Assembly (NCBI GenBank): GCA_023525715.1
Contig: CM042011.1
Span: 3,729,566-3,793,565 of the forward strand
Direction of reading: 5' to 3'
Source of the DNA: Cichorium intybus
Taxonomy: Eukaryota; Streptophyta; Magnoliopsida; Asterales; Asteraceae
DNA: 64,000 nt
Shown: positions 51,621 to 63,113 of the stretch, piece by piece
How the letters are laid out: every line of letters begins with the position of its first letter
How positions within the stretch are numbered: the stretch's first letter is position 1
The notes under the pieces: model-generated
Databases searched by the model: none
What the model saw: only the letters and a program-made list of their open reading frames with translations
Told to the model about the DNA's origin: nothing
Program-made: the position numbers and the translations under genes

Positions 51621-51659
<39 letters not shown>

Positions 51660-51796
51660 AAATCAAATATTATTTGTAAAAAGGAAAAAAAAACAACAAA
51701 AAGACAAAATAGTTAAAAAAACAACAAAAAACAAAATTTCACATAGGAGGTATAACTAGACAATAGGGGGTATGTATAGAATGACCCTTATTTAAA
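50729..51796. mobile_element. 1-kb Mutator-type foldback element
   Basis: The element spans 50738-51787 (1050 bp). Left end gggtaatgctatagatacccc and the inverse of the right end (gggtcattctatacatacccc) form TIRs that continue with tactataccccctg/agttatacctcctat. Exact 9-bp TSDs ttatttaaa flank it (50729-50737, 51788-51796), indicating Mutator-like mobilisation. The arms are inverted throughout: an (ATT)n run at 50834-50868 faces an (AAT)n run at 51624-51656. In the middle are a (TA)n array (50910-50990) and a 62-bp tandem duplication near 51044/51106. No coding capacity. Confidence 0.87.
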
Positions 51797-52229
51797 ATGT
51801 GCTTTTTACTACTGCTTATAAAATAATGGCAATAGTAGTCCTTTGAGCTGATTTTATGAGATTTCGCTACTCATGTAGATGTCTTTGATTTGCTTGTGGA
51901 TTTGGGATAAAATGAAATTTGTATGATTAAATAAATGGAAGAAGGTGACATGCAAGGGTAAAACCGCCTTTTCACTGATTAGACCAATTAGTAAAGCCAA
52001 ATACACATAATAATACATCACTATACGTTGTAAAACTTTATCCCTATACACAAACAATAACAGTTTGAACGATAACATCTTAACAAGTAGAAGAAATTAC
52101 TCCTTACACCTACGCATACTCACTTCTATATCATGAGCATGTTTACATACGTACAGAAAAGACAATTTCGTCCAAACGAAGCAACCGTGACAATGGTACG
52201 AAAAAAGACTTACAATATTTTTCAGAACT

Positions 52230-54772
52230 TTAGCAATGCGTAGGCCTCTCGTAAGTTGGAGGGAGTGAAGGGCAGTTTTCGTTCATGTTAGAATAAGGCT
52301 CTAAGGTGTTGTACAAAGGCAGTTCCATGCGGTACTTACCAAGGATTTGGCAAAATGGAAGCTTGTCATCACCATTGTTGCACCAATTTGGAAGTCGTGT
52401 CTGGTTATTCTCAAAGATTTTTAGCATATAAGCATCACGAATCTGTAAAAAAGCAATCAACAAATTTTAAATTTCAAAATTCATGCAAATTCTAAGGTTT
52501 CAAGATATATTGCAAGTAGTAAATGTGATTACTATTTTACTATTTTGCCCTTTTGAATTTGAAAATTAACGTGTTTGGCCTCAAAAGTTTAAATTTTTTT
52601 GATTCTTACAGTGAATTCGGTGACTTGAATAGAATCAGCAACAGGCCCAAAAACTCCAGCAGCTTTATATATTTGAAGAATGAAAGCAACACAAGTTGTA
52701 GACTTTCCATCACTATAAACCCATTCATCATTTTCAGGAATTGTCATCAATTCATCAAACGACATGCCTCGCTTTTCTGTCTCTTCCAAAATCCCATACA
52801 AATCCAAACCCTAAAAAACAAAATAAAATATCAAAACACACACATAAATCTTCACATATAAGTCAAATTCACCTCTGTCCCAAGACGCATATTTAGGGCT
52901 TCATTCCACATATTGGCAGCATAAGCAGGCTGCATTCTAGTCCACATAGACATGACAGAAATCACCTGAAATATGCAATGTATTCCAATTATAAATATAG
53001 ATTACATTTTTGGTCCCTATGTATAGCTGATGTTTGCAATTTTGGTCCTTATTTGAGGTTCTTATAGTGTTTTTTAGTCCCTGCTCCAAGTAAAATGACT
53101 ATTTTTGGTCCCTGAGTAAAGCTGGTTTTTGCAATTTGGACCCAAAATATAGTCATTTTTAGGGACCAACAACCTCAAATAAGGACCACCATTTGTAAGC
53201 AATAACTTTTTGGGATCAAAATTGAAAATACCAGCTATACTCAGGGACCAAAAATGTAATATTACTATATTTATAAATACAACTTAAAAAAAGAGTATAC
53301 GTACCAAGTGAGCATCAATAGGTGGCGGATAATTGTCCCCAATGGTATCAATCCAACTAAAAATCATGTTATGATAACCGTAAGGTTTCCCCGACATGCT
53401 CAAAGCATATTCCCATGCAGCAGTATTATTCCATTTTGCACGTATTTCAGGATGTAAAGGTAACAAAGCAATTTGAGGGTTAGATTCATCTTTAAGTGCC
53501 AAATCCCACCATTCATCCCATGGAATCACCACAATAATTTCTTCACCCTACAAGAAAAAACCAAGATATAATAAAGATAGAATGTTGATAAAAAAAGTGC
53601 CAAATCTGCATTCTGCAAAGCCTTTTACCTTTTCATTCTCGTGTCCTGATTCACCAACCCAAAGATTTCCAAAATCGTCCTTCATACAAACTGCTGTATG
53701 ACCAGCAAATGCCCCTGTGACCCATTTCTCCAATGTTTCAAACCCGCCCCATCGCCCACGGATCTTTGAGACAGCTAAAAAGTCACCAGAATGAACATCA
53801 TCTGGATTGATAGTTGCACGCCATGGCTTAGGCCGTGTCTCAAAAGTAGCACCCATGTGAGTCTTTAGAAAATTTAGGTTTGAATCTTGGCCCCATTTTG
53901 TGTTGGAAAACAGAGGCAAAACATCAACTAAAGAAAGCAATGTTCCTAGCATTCCAGAAGGCATTAGAAACACAGAGACTCCATGTTGCTTTACCTGGAT
54001 GTCAACAATGGAAGATGGTAAAAAGTGGAATCAAGCACATCAACGTTTGGAAAAGATCATAAATCTGGAATTAACGTGGGTGTAGTATACATATTCTAAC
54101 TCTGCAGGTTCTTCCCAGGACTTAAATGGCAAAGTATGTTGATTTGCTGCAAAGTAGTAGTCCCACGTGATTCTGTACGGCGTAGCGAAAACGTAGAGAT
54201 CCATACATGTCCAACTGTGGGCATCAGAGGTCTGTAGAATAAGAAAAAAAAAAGCAAGAAATTGAATCAGAATCGACACAGATAGGATCCTTATTCATTA
54301 AGATCAAACCAACAGGAACAAATTGACCTATCTGTTAAATTCGAAATTGAGACCTACTTTGAGAACAAGCTAAACAATAACTTAGGTAATCACAGAAAAT
54401 TAGAAGAAGGTTAAAAGGAAACGAACTGATTTTAAGTAGGTAAAAAGCACTGGAAAGAGTCCGAACCTTGAGATAGATGATCCCGCCGCCCAAACCACGA
54501 TCATCCCCTTCAGTGAAGTCCATACGAGCTTCATTGCCATGGAAACAAGCACCTTTCCACTCAAGTGAACCGTTATTCGGAGAAATCGTCCCGACGAACG
54601 ACGGCAACAAATCCACCGCCTTACCAAAGCTGTTCATAACAGGCCATGAAATTTGACGTGGTAGAACAGGTAAGACATCGTTAACTCTAAAAGGCAACTT
54701 CAAAGCTTCCCCAAATTCCGAAACTGAACCTAAACCTAACACTAGTAGACACAACACCCTCCATAACCACAT
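52230..54772 (-). CDS. Secretory protein with permuted papain-like (YiiX-type) core, seven exons
   Basis: Exons, 5' to 3': 54772-54467, 54231-54091, 53994-53629, 53547-53305, 52965-52873, 52810-52610, 52442-52230. All have GT-AG borders and all six introns are phase 0; the spliced frame is 520 aa. Residues 1-23 form a signal peptide (MWLWRVLCLLVLGLG). The segment DDVHSGDFLAVSKIRG (214-229), then AFAGHTAVCM (244-253), WVGESG (261-266) and later KSTTCVAFILQIYKAAG (419-435) is the order His, Glu/Asp, Cys expected in circularly permuted NlpC/P60-type hydrolases (YiiX/YebB family): H248 and C423 would be the catalytic pair. It is a conserved plant protein of unknown function, which I know only as 'uncharacterised'. 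The enzyme assignment is inference. The signal peptide places it in the ER/secretory route. Confidence 0.85.
52985..53275. mobile_element. Foldback MITE in intron 4 of the YiiX-like gene
   Basis: The left arm attacatttttggtccct and its inverse at 53243-53260 bound a roughly 260-bp palindrome-like insert; related ggtccttatttgaggtt and aacctcaaataaggacc also pair inside. The outer flanks (ataaatatag / ctatatttat) are inverted as well. It lies wholly in the intron between exons 4 and 5, so the protein is unaffected. No clear TSD. Confidence 0.7.
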
Positions 54773-55510
54773 ACTTGATGAGTTGATGTTATCAACAAAG
54801 CTGGGCGATGAACTTGTGGAACCCTAAAGAAATTCTGGAATTGGTGCAGTGTACGTTCACGATTTTAATCCATCGAATGATTAGGAGTGATTTGGTTTAT
54901 GAGATCGATGAATTTGGGGTTGGATTTAGCGGTGAAGTCAAAGTTTGTAAAGCGTCGTGGGCATCGAGGTGGTTTGATCGGTTGATTAGGAGATAATTAT
55001 AGTATTTACACTTTGGTCCTCGGAGAATTCTCTTGATTGCATTCTAGCACCTTACAAATATCAGATTATTTTGGTTCAACTGATTAGGAGATACCGATGG
55101 TTATTTGTTTATAAGATGGGTTTGATTCTAAATACCAAATGAACTATTTCTAAAGCTTTTGGACTTTTTATGGGTGAATAAGAGGACGATGGAATCTTTT
55201 TTGGATTTGGGAAATAGTAAAAGGTGGTTAAATGACAAATGAGTTATTTCTAAGCTTTTAAAAATTTTATGGATAAATAAGGCTAAATTGTGAGGGCTTG
55301 AGGATGCCGTCGGCATCTGAGTTGGCAACCCATGTCGTCAGCATCAACCACCCCGCGTTAGCGGCATGGTCTGCGGCATCGGGTCCATCGACAGCTGGAT
55401 GCAGCTTTCTCTCCCAGTTAACTCCAATTTATTCTTATTTATTCCACTTCAACGTCTATAAAAGAATAAATATATAAAATAATTAATTTTTCAACTATGG
55501 ATATATACAC
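54773..55510. other. Upstream region of the YiiX-like gene
   Basis: No gene is recognised. A short GC-rich block at 55296-55400 with gccgtcggcatc / gcggcatcgggtcc phrases probably belongs to the Harbinger fragment that follows. Small ORFs are not supported. Confidence 0.45.
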
Positions 55511-55518
55511 AATCCAGG

Positions 55519-55860
55519 TTGGGTCCATATCGAAGAAACGACTGGTTGATTAACGTGGGGCCGGTTGTTTTGAAGTCGATAGAAAACGTTATAGATATTT
55601 TAGAAGAAGATGATGATAAAGCTGAAACTTCGCATCCGATAACACAAACTATACTGTTCAAAAACCGTTGCGTTGCATACAAACGTCTTATGGCACGTTA
55701 TTTCGATGAAATCGTGTTTACGGACGATACGTTTTTCATCGAGAGTTTCAAATGGAGGGACATTTGTTTCTACGTATAGTCACCGCTGTGACGAACATGT
55801 CTGAGTTCATACAACAACGGCCGGACGTGAGATGTACAAAAGACTTTTTACATAATTTCC
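55519..55860 (+). pseudogene. PIF/Harbinger transposase N-terminal fragment
   Basis: One frame reads RCVAYKRLMARYFDEIVFTDDTFFIESFKW and, after a shift at about 55745, another gives MEGHLFLRIVTAVTNMSEF and IQQRPDVRC. This order (dYFa...FRrrFrM...hLFLRIv...YFqqRpDa) is the start of plant PIF/Harbinger transposases (HARBI1-like). The DDE catalytic domain is missing, so only about 110 residues survive and the piece is broken by a frameshift. Confidence 0.65.
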
Positions 55861-56647
55861 CCCTTTTGCTTTGTATTATATAACTTCCCCATAACGTGTT
55901 TGTATAAATGTCTCATTGAAACCATTACCATGTCAAAATCTATGTGCAGATCTTTTTCTTACAATTTGAAAGTGTAGAAATTAGGAACACTTAAATTGTG
56001 GTTAGTACAATTTATTTCTTTTGAAGTTTTTGAAAGCTTTCAAGCACTGTTTGAAACTGTAGAGTCATAAACTTTTAGTCTTGAAGTTAAATATTGTTGA
56101 GTCATATAGCACTAGTCTTTGTTTTGAGGAATACTTTTATTTTTTATTTTTAATTATAAAACATTTAAAAAAGGAAAAATAACCATCAAAGGACATTTTG
56201 GACATTTCTTCACCATTTAACCCAATCCTTAATGGGTTTGTAAAAAGGACCACCGGTTTACCCCAAAAAAGGACTATCCATGAGAAAAGAATCCGACACA
56301 AACTTGTGATGGTACTTTTTTTCAACCACAGGAACCATTTATGTAAGTTTATCTTAATATTATTTATCAGCAAATTGAATAATTTCATTAATTTCTACGG
56401 ATGATGTTATGTTTTAAACGGTGACAATCAGTTATTTTAGTTAACTTTGAACTTTGAAATGCTGGTCATACACACCAAAAAATAAAACCTTTTGCTTGTA
56501 ACTTTACAAGTTTAAAATATTATTACGCTTTTCTTTTCCTCATACCATATGTAAACTTTATCTGTTCTTGCATTCAGTTCAGCACCAAGACTAGGGACAA
56601 CTTTGGTATTTCAAGTGGAAATTTCACCCAAATATAAAAATCTCACT
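55861..56647. other. Intergenic region, 3' side of the MYND gene
   Basis: AT-rich with no gene. It will contain the 3' UTR of the minus-strand gene ending at 56648. Around 56170-56350 the phrase ggaccaccggtttacccc and flanks look repeat-like but have no boundaries. Confidence 0.45.
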
Positions 56648-59218
56648 TTATATCCCAAAAAGAAAGCAATTCGAGTAGCAAGGAAGAATCAGAGCAGTGT
56701 CTTCAACAGCCAGAGGCTGCCTAAACGGGTTTAGCTGAACCTGTCCCAAAACCAAAATAAAAAATAAAAAATAAATTAACACAAATAACCAAAATCAATG
56801 TTTCATTTTTTTACCAATTTATGCAACTGAGTTAAACAGGTTACCAGTAAAAGAACTTACGGGTATTGTGGGTGGACTACCAGTCACAGAGCTTATACAA
56901 TTAGATGCAAGATGACAAGCTTCTTCACAATAATCAGAGAGTATGGTTGGGATTTCTATTTCTCTTATCAACTCCTAAAAATATAATGTCAACTTTCAGT
57001 CACACCACTATATGCACAAACATTTACCACCAAAAAAAAAAAAAAAAAAACTCACGACAGTCGGTTGCCAGCTTTTATAGGCGGCAATACCAGCATTTGG
57101 AGCAATTATTAAATCCGGAAGAAATTCCTATCCATATAGAAGTAGACCCCATTTATTAAACAGAACAGTACAGTACAAGAATGATGTCAGTGAGACAAAA
57201 GTTGCAATTTTTTGTCCTACCCAAAAAGGTGGCAAAAGGGAGGACACGGTCACACTATCAAATCTCTTGTCTGTGGAAAAGACGATAATGCCCTTATAAT
57301 CCTCATCATCGAGAATAGCCCTAGAAGGCTTGTCCGGTCAAGTTCCATATAAACGAATCAAGTGATATATTAGTGAAATTATGAATATATAACCTTGGTG
57401 AGTTCTGTATAGCGGTTGTGATAAAAACCTGAATGAAGACTTATTGTAACTGTTGTTGAACTGAATTCACCATTTTCAGATTTGCAGCTGCAATTTGCCT
57501 CCATGCAATGTGCGTATCTACAAAGACCAATTGTCTCGCCGTCCCTATTTGCCCAAATGGAAAATAGCAAATCAGGCAACGTACTTTACTCTTTTAACCA
57601 ATATAAGCAATGTACTTGCATTTCTTTACTCATAATAGCAATTTCCATTTATTTAAAGTTCCAGACTTTTTATCTTTTTCTTCTCAAGAAACTGAATTTT
57701 GTAGCAAAATGTAATGCTGACCTGTCATGTGGGATAGCAGGTCCAACAAAATCTATATGCACTCGAACTCCAGGAAGTAAAGCATGTAACTCCCCAAAGA
57801 CAGCAAGTAGATAAATTTCCCTTTCTGGCCCTTCAGAAAGGCAACCAATTTATACGAATCAAGAACACTATTTCATCATGTTGGTTAAAAATCAATAAGC
57901 TCTAAATATACCTAGGTAGTGTATGCACAGTTCATCAGTAGTTTCAGGGATCAACTGTTTTGAAGAAGCAAGGTGAATTGCATGGTATATGGTCAATGGC
58001 TGGAATAAAATCAAAGTAGTAAAATTAATGGCTTAAATAAGAGAAATACAAACATATAGACATGATGAAACTACATTACCCAATGAAGAAGTAGAGAAAC
58101 AGGGGAATCTAAAGGGATGCCTCTCCATTCATAATAGTCATTCCAACTACTTATTTGTTTCTTTAATTTAGACAATGGTCCTGCATTTGGAGTTTGCGTA
58201 TAGTAAGCTTTCTGAAGAAAATGTAAATGATTTGAAACTATACCAACTGGAAATTTAAAATAATACCTCTACAAGGGCATAATTTACTTGACAGACTCCA
58301 TCCCTTATCAGACCTTTTGATTAGATGAATGAGACAATGAGATGACATGTGTGATTTAATCACAAGTGTGTATTGAAACTTGAGAGAAAAGAAGGATAAA
58401 AAAGGAACCTCAAATGATCTGATGAAGTAATTGAAGCCCCACAGCTACATTCATATATCCAGATTCCTACACGGTGGATCCCCTGTTTTTCCAAGAATGA
58501 GCATCTGGTCTCCACCTTTCCACACACCTGCAACAATTCAATCAATAACTCGAAAAAAATTACCCAAAACAAAAGCTCCATTGATTAAGATAGCATTCTG
58601 ACTTTTGAGGAGAGAGTTTTAACTTTTCTGAATCAGAATTGATATAACTTGTACAATGATTTTTACAACAATCTCGGATTCCAAATTTGGCCAGTTTGGC
58701 CTCACAAATCCAACTATATAAAGTGATTACCCGATAAGTAGCCTCACGGAAAAAACTAAAAGGGAAGTCGTTTAGCAGCACCACACAGCACATTTGTTGT
58801 TTTAGTCTTCCACATTCTTCTTTGTGAACCCTCCAATGTGATATCTGAAACAAAATCACCACAATTACTCATCGGCATCAAATGAAGGTGATCCACAGAT
58901 TCGAATTGGACATTTGGAACACAACAACGCCTACTTCTACTCGATTAATAACAAAGACCGTAACAGGATCGATTTAAAGCAACAAAGAGAGAGATAAAAC
59001 AATTCTCTGGAAAACGTTCGAATCTAGGGCTATTAGTGAAAGTTTAAGCACCTCAGGAGATGAGGAGATAGTAAATTGCCTGTGTGTGAACGTGTCTAAA
59101 GAGATATATGGAAAACCTGATGAGAGACGGAGCAATAGAAAACGGCACCACAACCGCCGCACCGGCGGTTTGCTGAGCCCGAGCACCGTCGTTGACTACC
59201 CTTCGCGGCACACTCCAT
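56648..59218 (-). CDS. MYND zinc-finger protein with MSS51-type C-terminal domain, eleven exons
   Basis: Exons, 5' to 3': 59218-59117, 58844-58731, 58527-58409, 58313-58267, 58207-58080, 57999-57912, 57830-57722, 57544-57394, 57127-57056, 56974-56861, 56740-56648. All borders are GT-AG, total 1137 bp, 378 aa, no internal stop. The N-terminus is a MYND finger: C12...C20GGC...YC29...H33, then HWRVHKEEC with H and C across the first intron. The middle has ECSCG and KLCPCR. The C-terminal half (PLTIYH, LGPEREIYLLAVFGELHALLPG, APNAGIAAYKSWQPTV, DYCEEACHLA, QLNPFRQPLAVEDTALILPCYSN) is the conserved domain shared with the yeast translational activator MSS51 and animal ZMYND15/17. Plant members are uncharacterised; a mitochondrial or protein-binding role is inference. 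Exon 4 is a 47-bp microexon (SDKGWSLSSKLCPCR). Confidence 0.9.
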
Positions 59219-59925
59219 CCATCCGATTTCGTCCTAGAGTAACCGTGATGCAGTGTGTTTCCAGAAGCACTATTCAATTGGACCCCTCTACTATGAAGTA
59301 TATGCATCTTACCCCTTATTTTTTAAGTGTGAGTTCTCGAGTTTATTTTTAATGGGAGAAATTGAAGGAAATAGAAGTAAATCAATGTGTTCTTAATTTT
59401 TTTTCTAAGTAGTCGAATGAGATAAAGTGAAGGAAGCAAAATAAGTGTATTTTTTATCTTCTTATATTTGGAAGGGTTAGAAGTGGAAGGAAAGAGGATG
59501 TATATAAAAAAAATGTTATCCTTCATTATTAATTTTACATTCATTGTCTCTCTTCTTCCTAGTGCTTGGAGATAATAACTTAAATGACTTTTTTATTCTT
59601 TCATTTCCTTTAAAAGGTAATTGATAGCTTCTTAACGGGAACTATCAATGTCAACGGCCTTTGACTAAAACTAGTACTAATAACCATTTACATTAGACGA
59701 TAGACATCAAATCGGAGGTGATAGTAGTTTTTAAAACAATTTTTGCGTTTTTTTAGGGAAATTTTGTTCGCACCCTAAGAGATTGGATTGCACCTATGAA
59801 ATGACATACTCAATTTCACAAACGTCGCTTCTTATTGTTTTTTTTTTTAATAAATTTCAACTTCATTTTGTATTATATTAAAATATATAAATTATATACA
59901 CATTAATTACAATAATATTTCCCCG

Positions 59926-59927
<2 letters not shown>
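59219..59927. other. Promoter side of the MYND gene and intergenic DNA
   Basis: The 5' UTR probably lies within 59219-59310. Beyond that the sequence is AT-rich without recognised features. Confidence 0.45.

Positions 59928-59999
<72 letters not shown>
59928..59999. repeat. (TA)n microsatellite
   Basis: 36 TA units without interruption. Confidence 0.97.
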
Positions 60000-60000
<1 letters not shown>

Positions 60001-60139
60001 GTTTAATTGAAAATAAAAAAAATGGTAAAATCGCAAAACTAAATCTCGATGATATAATTTTTCATGCCGCTCTAATGTTTCAATGCCGCCTGCATACTAA
60101 TGTTTTAATGACGAAATAAGTCTTTATTTATGAATATAT

Positions 60140-60385
60140 AATTGTCACATTCTCCACCACCTTCATCACCACCGTCGCTGTCGCTACCATTGTCACTGTC
60201 ATCGCCATCTTTACCACCACCACTATCTCGCCGCCACCAACGACCACCATTGCTAATGCCACCTCCATCACTTCTACCACCATCACCACCAACTCGACCA
60301 CCCCTACCACTGCCACCATTACCACCTCCATCACCGCCACATCCACCACCTTCGTCACCACCTACCACTGCCACCATAGACACCT
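60140..60385. repeat. Degenerate (CCA/CAC)n trinucleotide tract
   Basis: About 245 bp built mainly of cac, cca and tca triplets with scattered gtcg. It reads open in several frames on both strands (Ser/Pro-rich or Gly/Asp-rich), which is a property of the repeat and not evidence of a gene. Confidence 0.85.
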
Positions 60386-60392
60386 CCATTGC

Positions 60393-60528
60393 CTATTCCA
60401 ATAATCGAGCTCGAGTAGATAATATACTCAAGTAGCTGGATATCGAGCTCAATTCAACTTGAACCTAGTCGATTTCGAATTATTTTCGAGTGTGTCTCGA
60501 ATCTTACGAGTTGGCTCGATCCAACTAC
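60393..60528. repeat. Degenerate cgagctcga-type repeat, third block
   Basis: Contains aatcgagctcgagtag, atatcgagctcaattc and ends ggctcgatccaactacatcc, the inverse of the start of the block at 2396. Confidence 0.45.
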
Positions 60529-60907
60529 ATCCCTAACTACAAATCAATATATTTTTATCTACATTTTACTTTAAATTTCGTCGCAATATAAATGTTTAAA
60601 ATATGTAAAATAGTGTAAAGTATGAACATCTTACGAGTTGGCTCTTTTTTCAAACCGAATTCTCAAGAGCCGATGTCAAATGACTCTTTGTAATTTACTA
60701 CGATTTATGTGAATGCAAACGGTCAAACAATGGGTCCGATCCAACTCACATTTTTAACTAACTAGTTCGTATTACGTATCACGGACGTGCGTCTTACGTG
60801 ATTGTGTCATGTCGAAAAATTATCATTTACATTTGTGCCTTTAACGAAATAAGTTATTGAAAAATATTTTTAGTATTTTTACTGTTTTTGGATCTCTTCC
60901 GGATCCC

Positions 60908-61067
<160 letters not shown>

Positions 61068-61228
61068 GCATCAATTAAAAGTAAAGAATTTATTTACTTA
61101 TTAATAAAAGTGACAGATTAAATAAGAAAAAAAAAGGTTACGGATTGAAAGAAAAAAAAGGAAAAGAAATAATACCCAAAATTCAATTTACAATGATGGC
61201 ATGGTCAAAATGATTAACCCTATGAATA

Positions 61229-61591
61229 GGGTGCGATTAAGAGCATCCACAATGGTGGAGCTTTTTATAAGAGCTTTTTCAAAAAAATTTATGACATGTC
61301 ATTGCCACATAATTATATAAAAAGCTTATAAATCTTCCACTATAGTAAAAGCTTTTTCATTAAGCTTTTTCATAAATCTTGATACATTTAATTATTTTGT
61401 ATAAATACAAATATCAATAAAATAATAATAAATATTAAAAAGCTTGAATGGTAGAGCTTCTTAATGGCAAAGTTATATGAAAAAGTTTTGCTAATAAAAA
61501 GCTCCACTATGGTTGTTAAAGCTTTTTTTTTTTGAAAAAGCTCTAAAAAAAGCTTTGAAAAAGCACCATAGTGGATGCTCTAACAGCACCC
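61229..61591. mobile_element. Tourist/PIF-Harbinger-like MITE
   Basis: gagcatccacaatggtg (61241) and its inverse at the right (caccatagtggatgctc, ending 61580) are terminal inverted repeats. The adjoining taa at 61238-61240 and 61581-61583 fits a 3-bp TSD. The inverted similarity however continues outward as gggtgcgatta / taacagcaccc to 61229 and 61591, so the true ends may be ggg...ccc. The interior is full of agctttttc/gaaaaagct inverted words. No coding capacity. Confidence 0.75.
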
Positions 61592-62575
61592 ATTATTAGT
61601 AAAATTCATTGCTAACAAAAATTGTATTCTAATCATTTTACAATTGATTGTTTACTAAAATATCATATTAACGGACAGTGAACTTTTTTCGATCTTTAAG
61701 AAAATACCATAATAATCGTGAACATATTAATATAAATTTATAAAAATGCTTTGTCTAACAAAAAACAACTTCAATAAACTTTCATGAGTTTAATTTATTA
61801 TCCAAGAAATAATATTTATTAGATTCACGATCGCATAACACACCTTAATGATCGTCCGTGAGGCTTTTTTTCTTGCAAGAATTACTGTTTTGCTATCTTG
61901 TGTCATACTTTCAATCATATACATTGCGGTCATAATTTCTTTACTAAAGAGTCGTGAGGCCATATAATTTCATCTAATTAAAAGGGTTTGACTGTTATAT
62001 CTTTATGTACTTGTTTAATTTGTGTTGTATGATTTTTGCGTCCTTCGACTTTTTTGAGTGAGTATATAGAGATCTTTCCATACTAATTAAATATAAATTT
62101 ACCACTGCTAAGAGTATTAGACAATTTATGACACCACACCAAACATTGTTTTTTACATTATTACATATATCAATTCAAGACAACTAACATTATTTTTACA
62201 CGATTTCTTGTATTTTTAGGAAATTTGAAGGAATAAATCCTAGTGAACATTGAATTATATACATATCTATTGGTCTTCAAATACATACAATTTCATAATT
62301 ATCAGGTTTTAGTAAATAGAAATACAAAATTCAAAGATGACATGAAGAAAAGGAAACACATTGCTTTAGAGTTGAACAACAATTTATAGCACTCAATGAC
62401 TTTACTTATAACGAAAATGCAAATTTCTTTCACTAAGCCTATGAGGAAAAAATGGGGAATTGGGCCTATAAGTAGTAATGACAATTGTAGTATGTACGGT
62501 AGCATTTGATACGTGGAATTGGATTTGACAGAAGATAACAATATAATTTTTGATACCGTTTGGCATGAAGTAGGT

Positions 62576-62580
<5 letters not shown>
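61592..62580. other. AT-rich intergenic sequence
   Basis: No gene or bounded element is recognised; the minus-strand ORFs at 62302-62644 show no family features and run into a TA repeat. Confidence 0.5.

Positions 62581-62581
<1 letters not shown>

Positions 62582-62632
<51 letters not shown>
62582..62632. repeat. (TA)n microsatellite
   Basis: About 25 TA units. Confidence 0.95.
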
Positions 62633-62634
<2 letters not shown>

Positions 62635-63027
62635 TTAGGTTCAAATAAGAACTAGTTTTTACTGTAAGAACTTAAAAATCTAACCATCGAATTTGAATAA
62701 ATAACGGAGATTAATCGAGTTAGTGGAGAATAACTACTTTTTGTAATTAAGGCGCAATTAAAGGGATTGATTATTCAAATATGATGGTTAGATTTGGTTC
62801 TTAGGTTATTACAACAAATATAATTTTATATGATCCTATATATACACATATACGCATGCACGCCCCACGATGGGGAAAGGAATATATGTTACTGCCTTTA
62901 TTCTATTCATTTCTTACCTTCGTTTTTGCTTCCAACATAATCCTGTCCTTGGATTCTATATTGTATATTCCACACTTTGTGGTGTTGCAATTGGTGATAT
63001 CTCTTTGTTGTTAATTTTCTTTTATTT

Positions 63028-63029
<2 letters not shown>
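62633..63029. other. AT-rich intergenic sequence with a small inverted repeat
   Basis: ggttcaaataagaact...aaatctaaccatc (62638-62688) and gatggttagatttggttctta (62782-62802; 20-base core shared) are inverse to one another, suggesting a small, TSD-less foldback remnant. Confidence 0.4.

Positions 63030-63109
<80 letters not shown>
63030..63109. repeat. (TA)n microsatellite
   Basis: About 40 TA units. Confidence 0.97.

Positions 63110-63113
<4 letters not shown>

Noticed and set aside
58536..58730. Continuation of MYND-gene exon 2 through to 58560
   Set aside because: The frame stays open by chance, but the donor at 58730 gives phase-0 joining to exon 3 and a protein matching the family; the longer reading leaves no in-phase donor.
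60105..60435. Ser/Pro-rich and Gly/Asp-rich ORFs
   Set aside because: All frames of a degenerate CAC/CCA repeat are open; no evidence for a gene.
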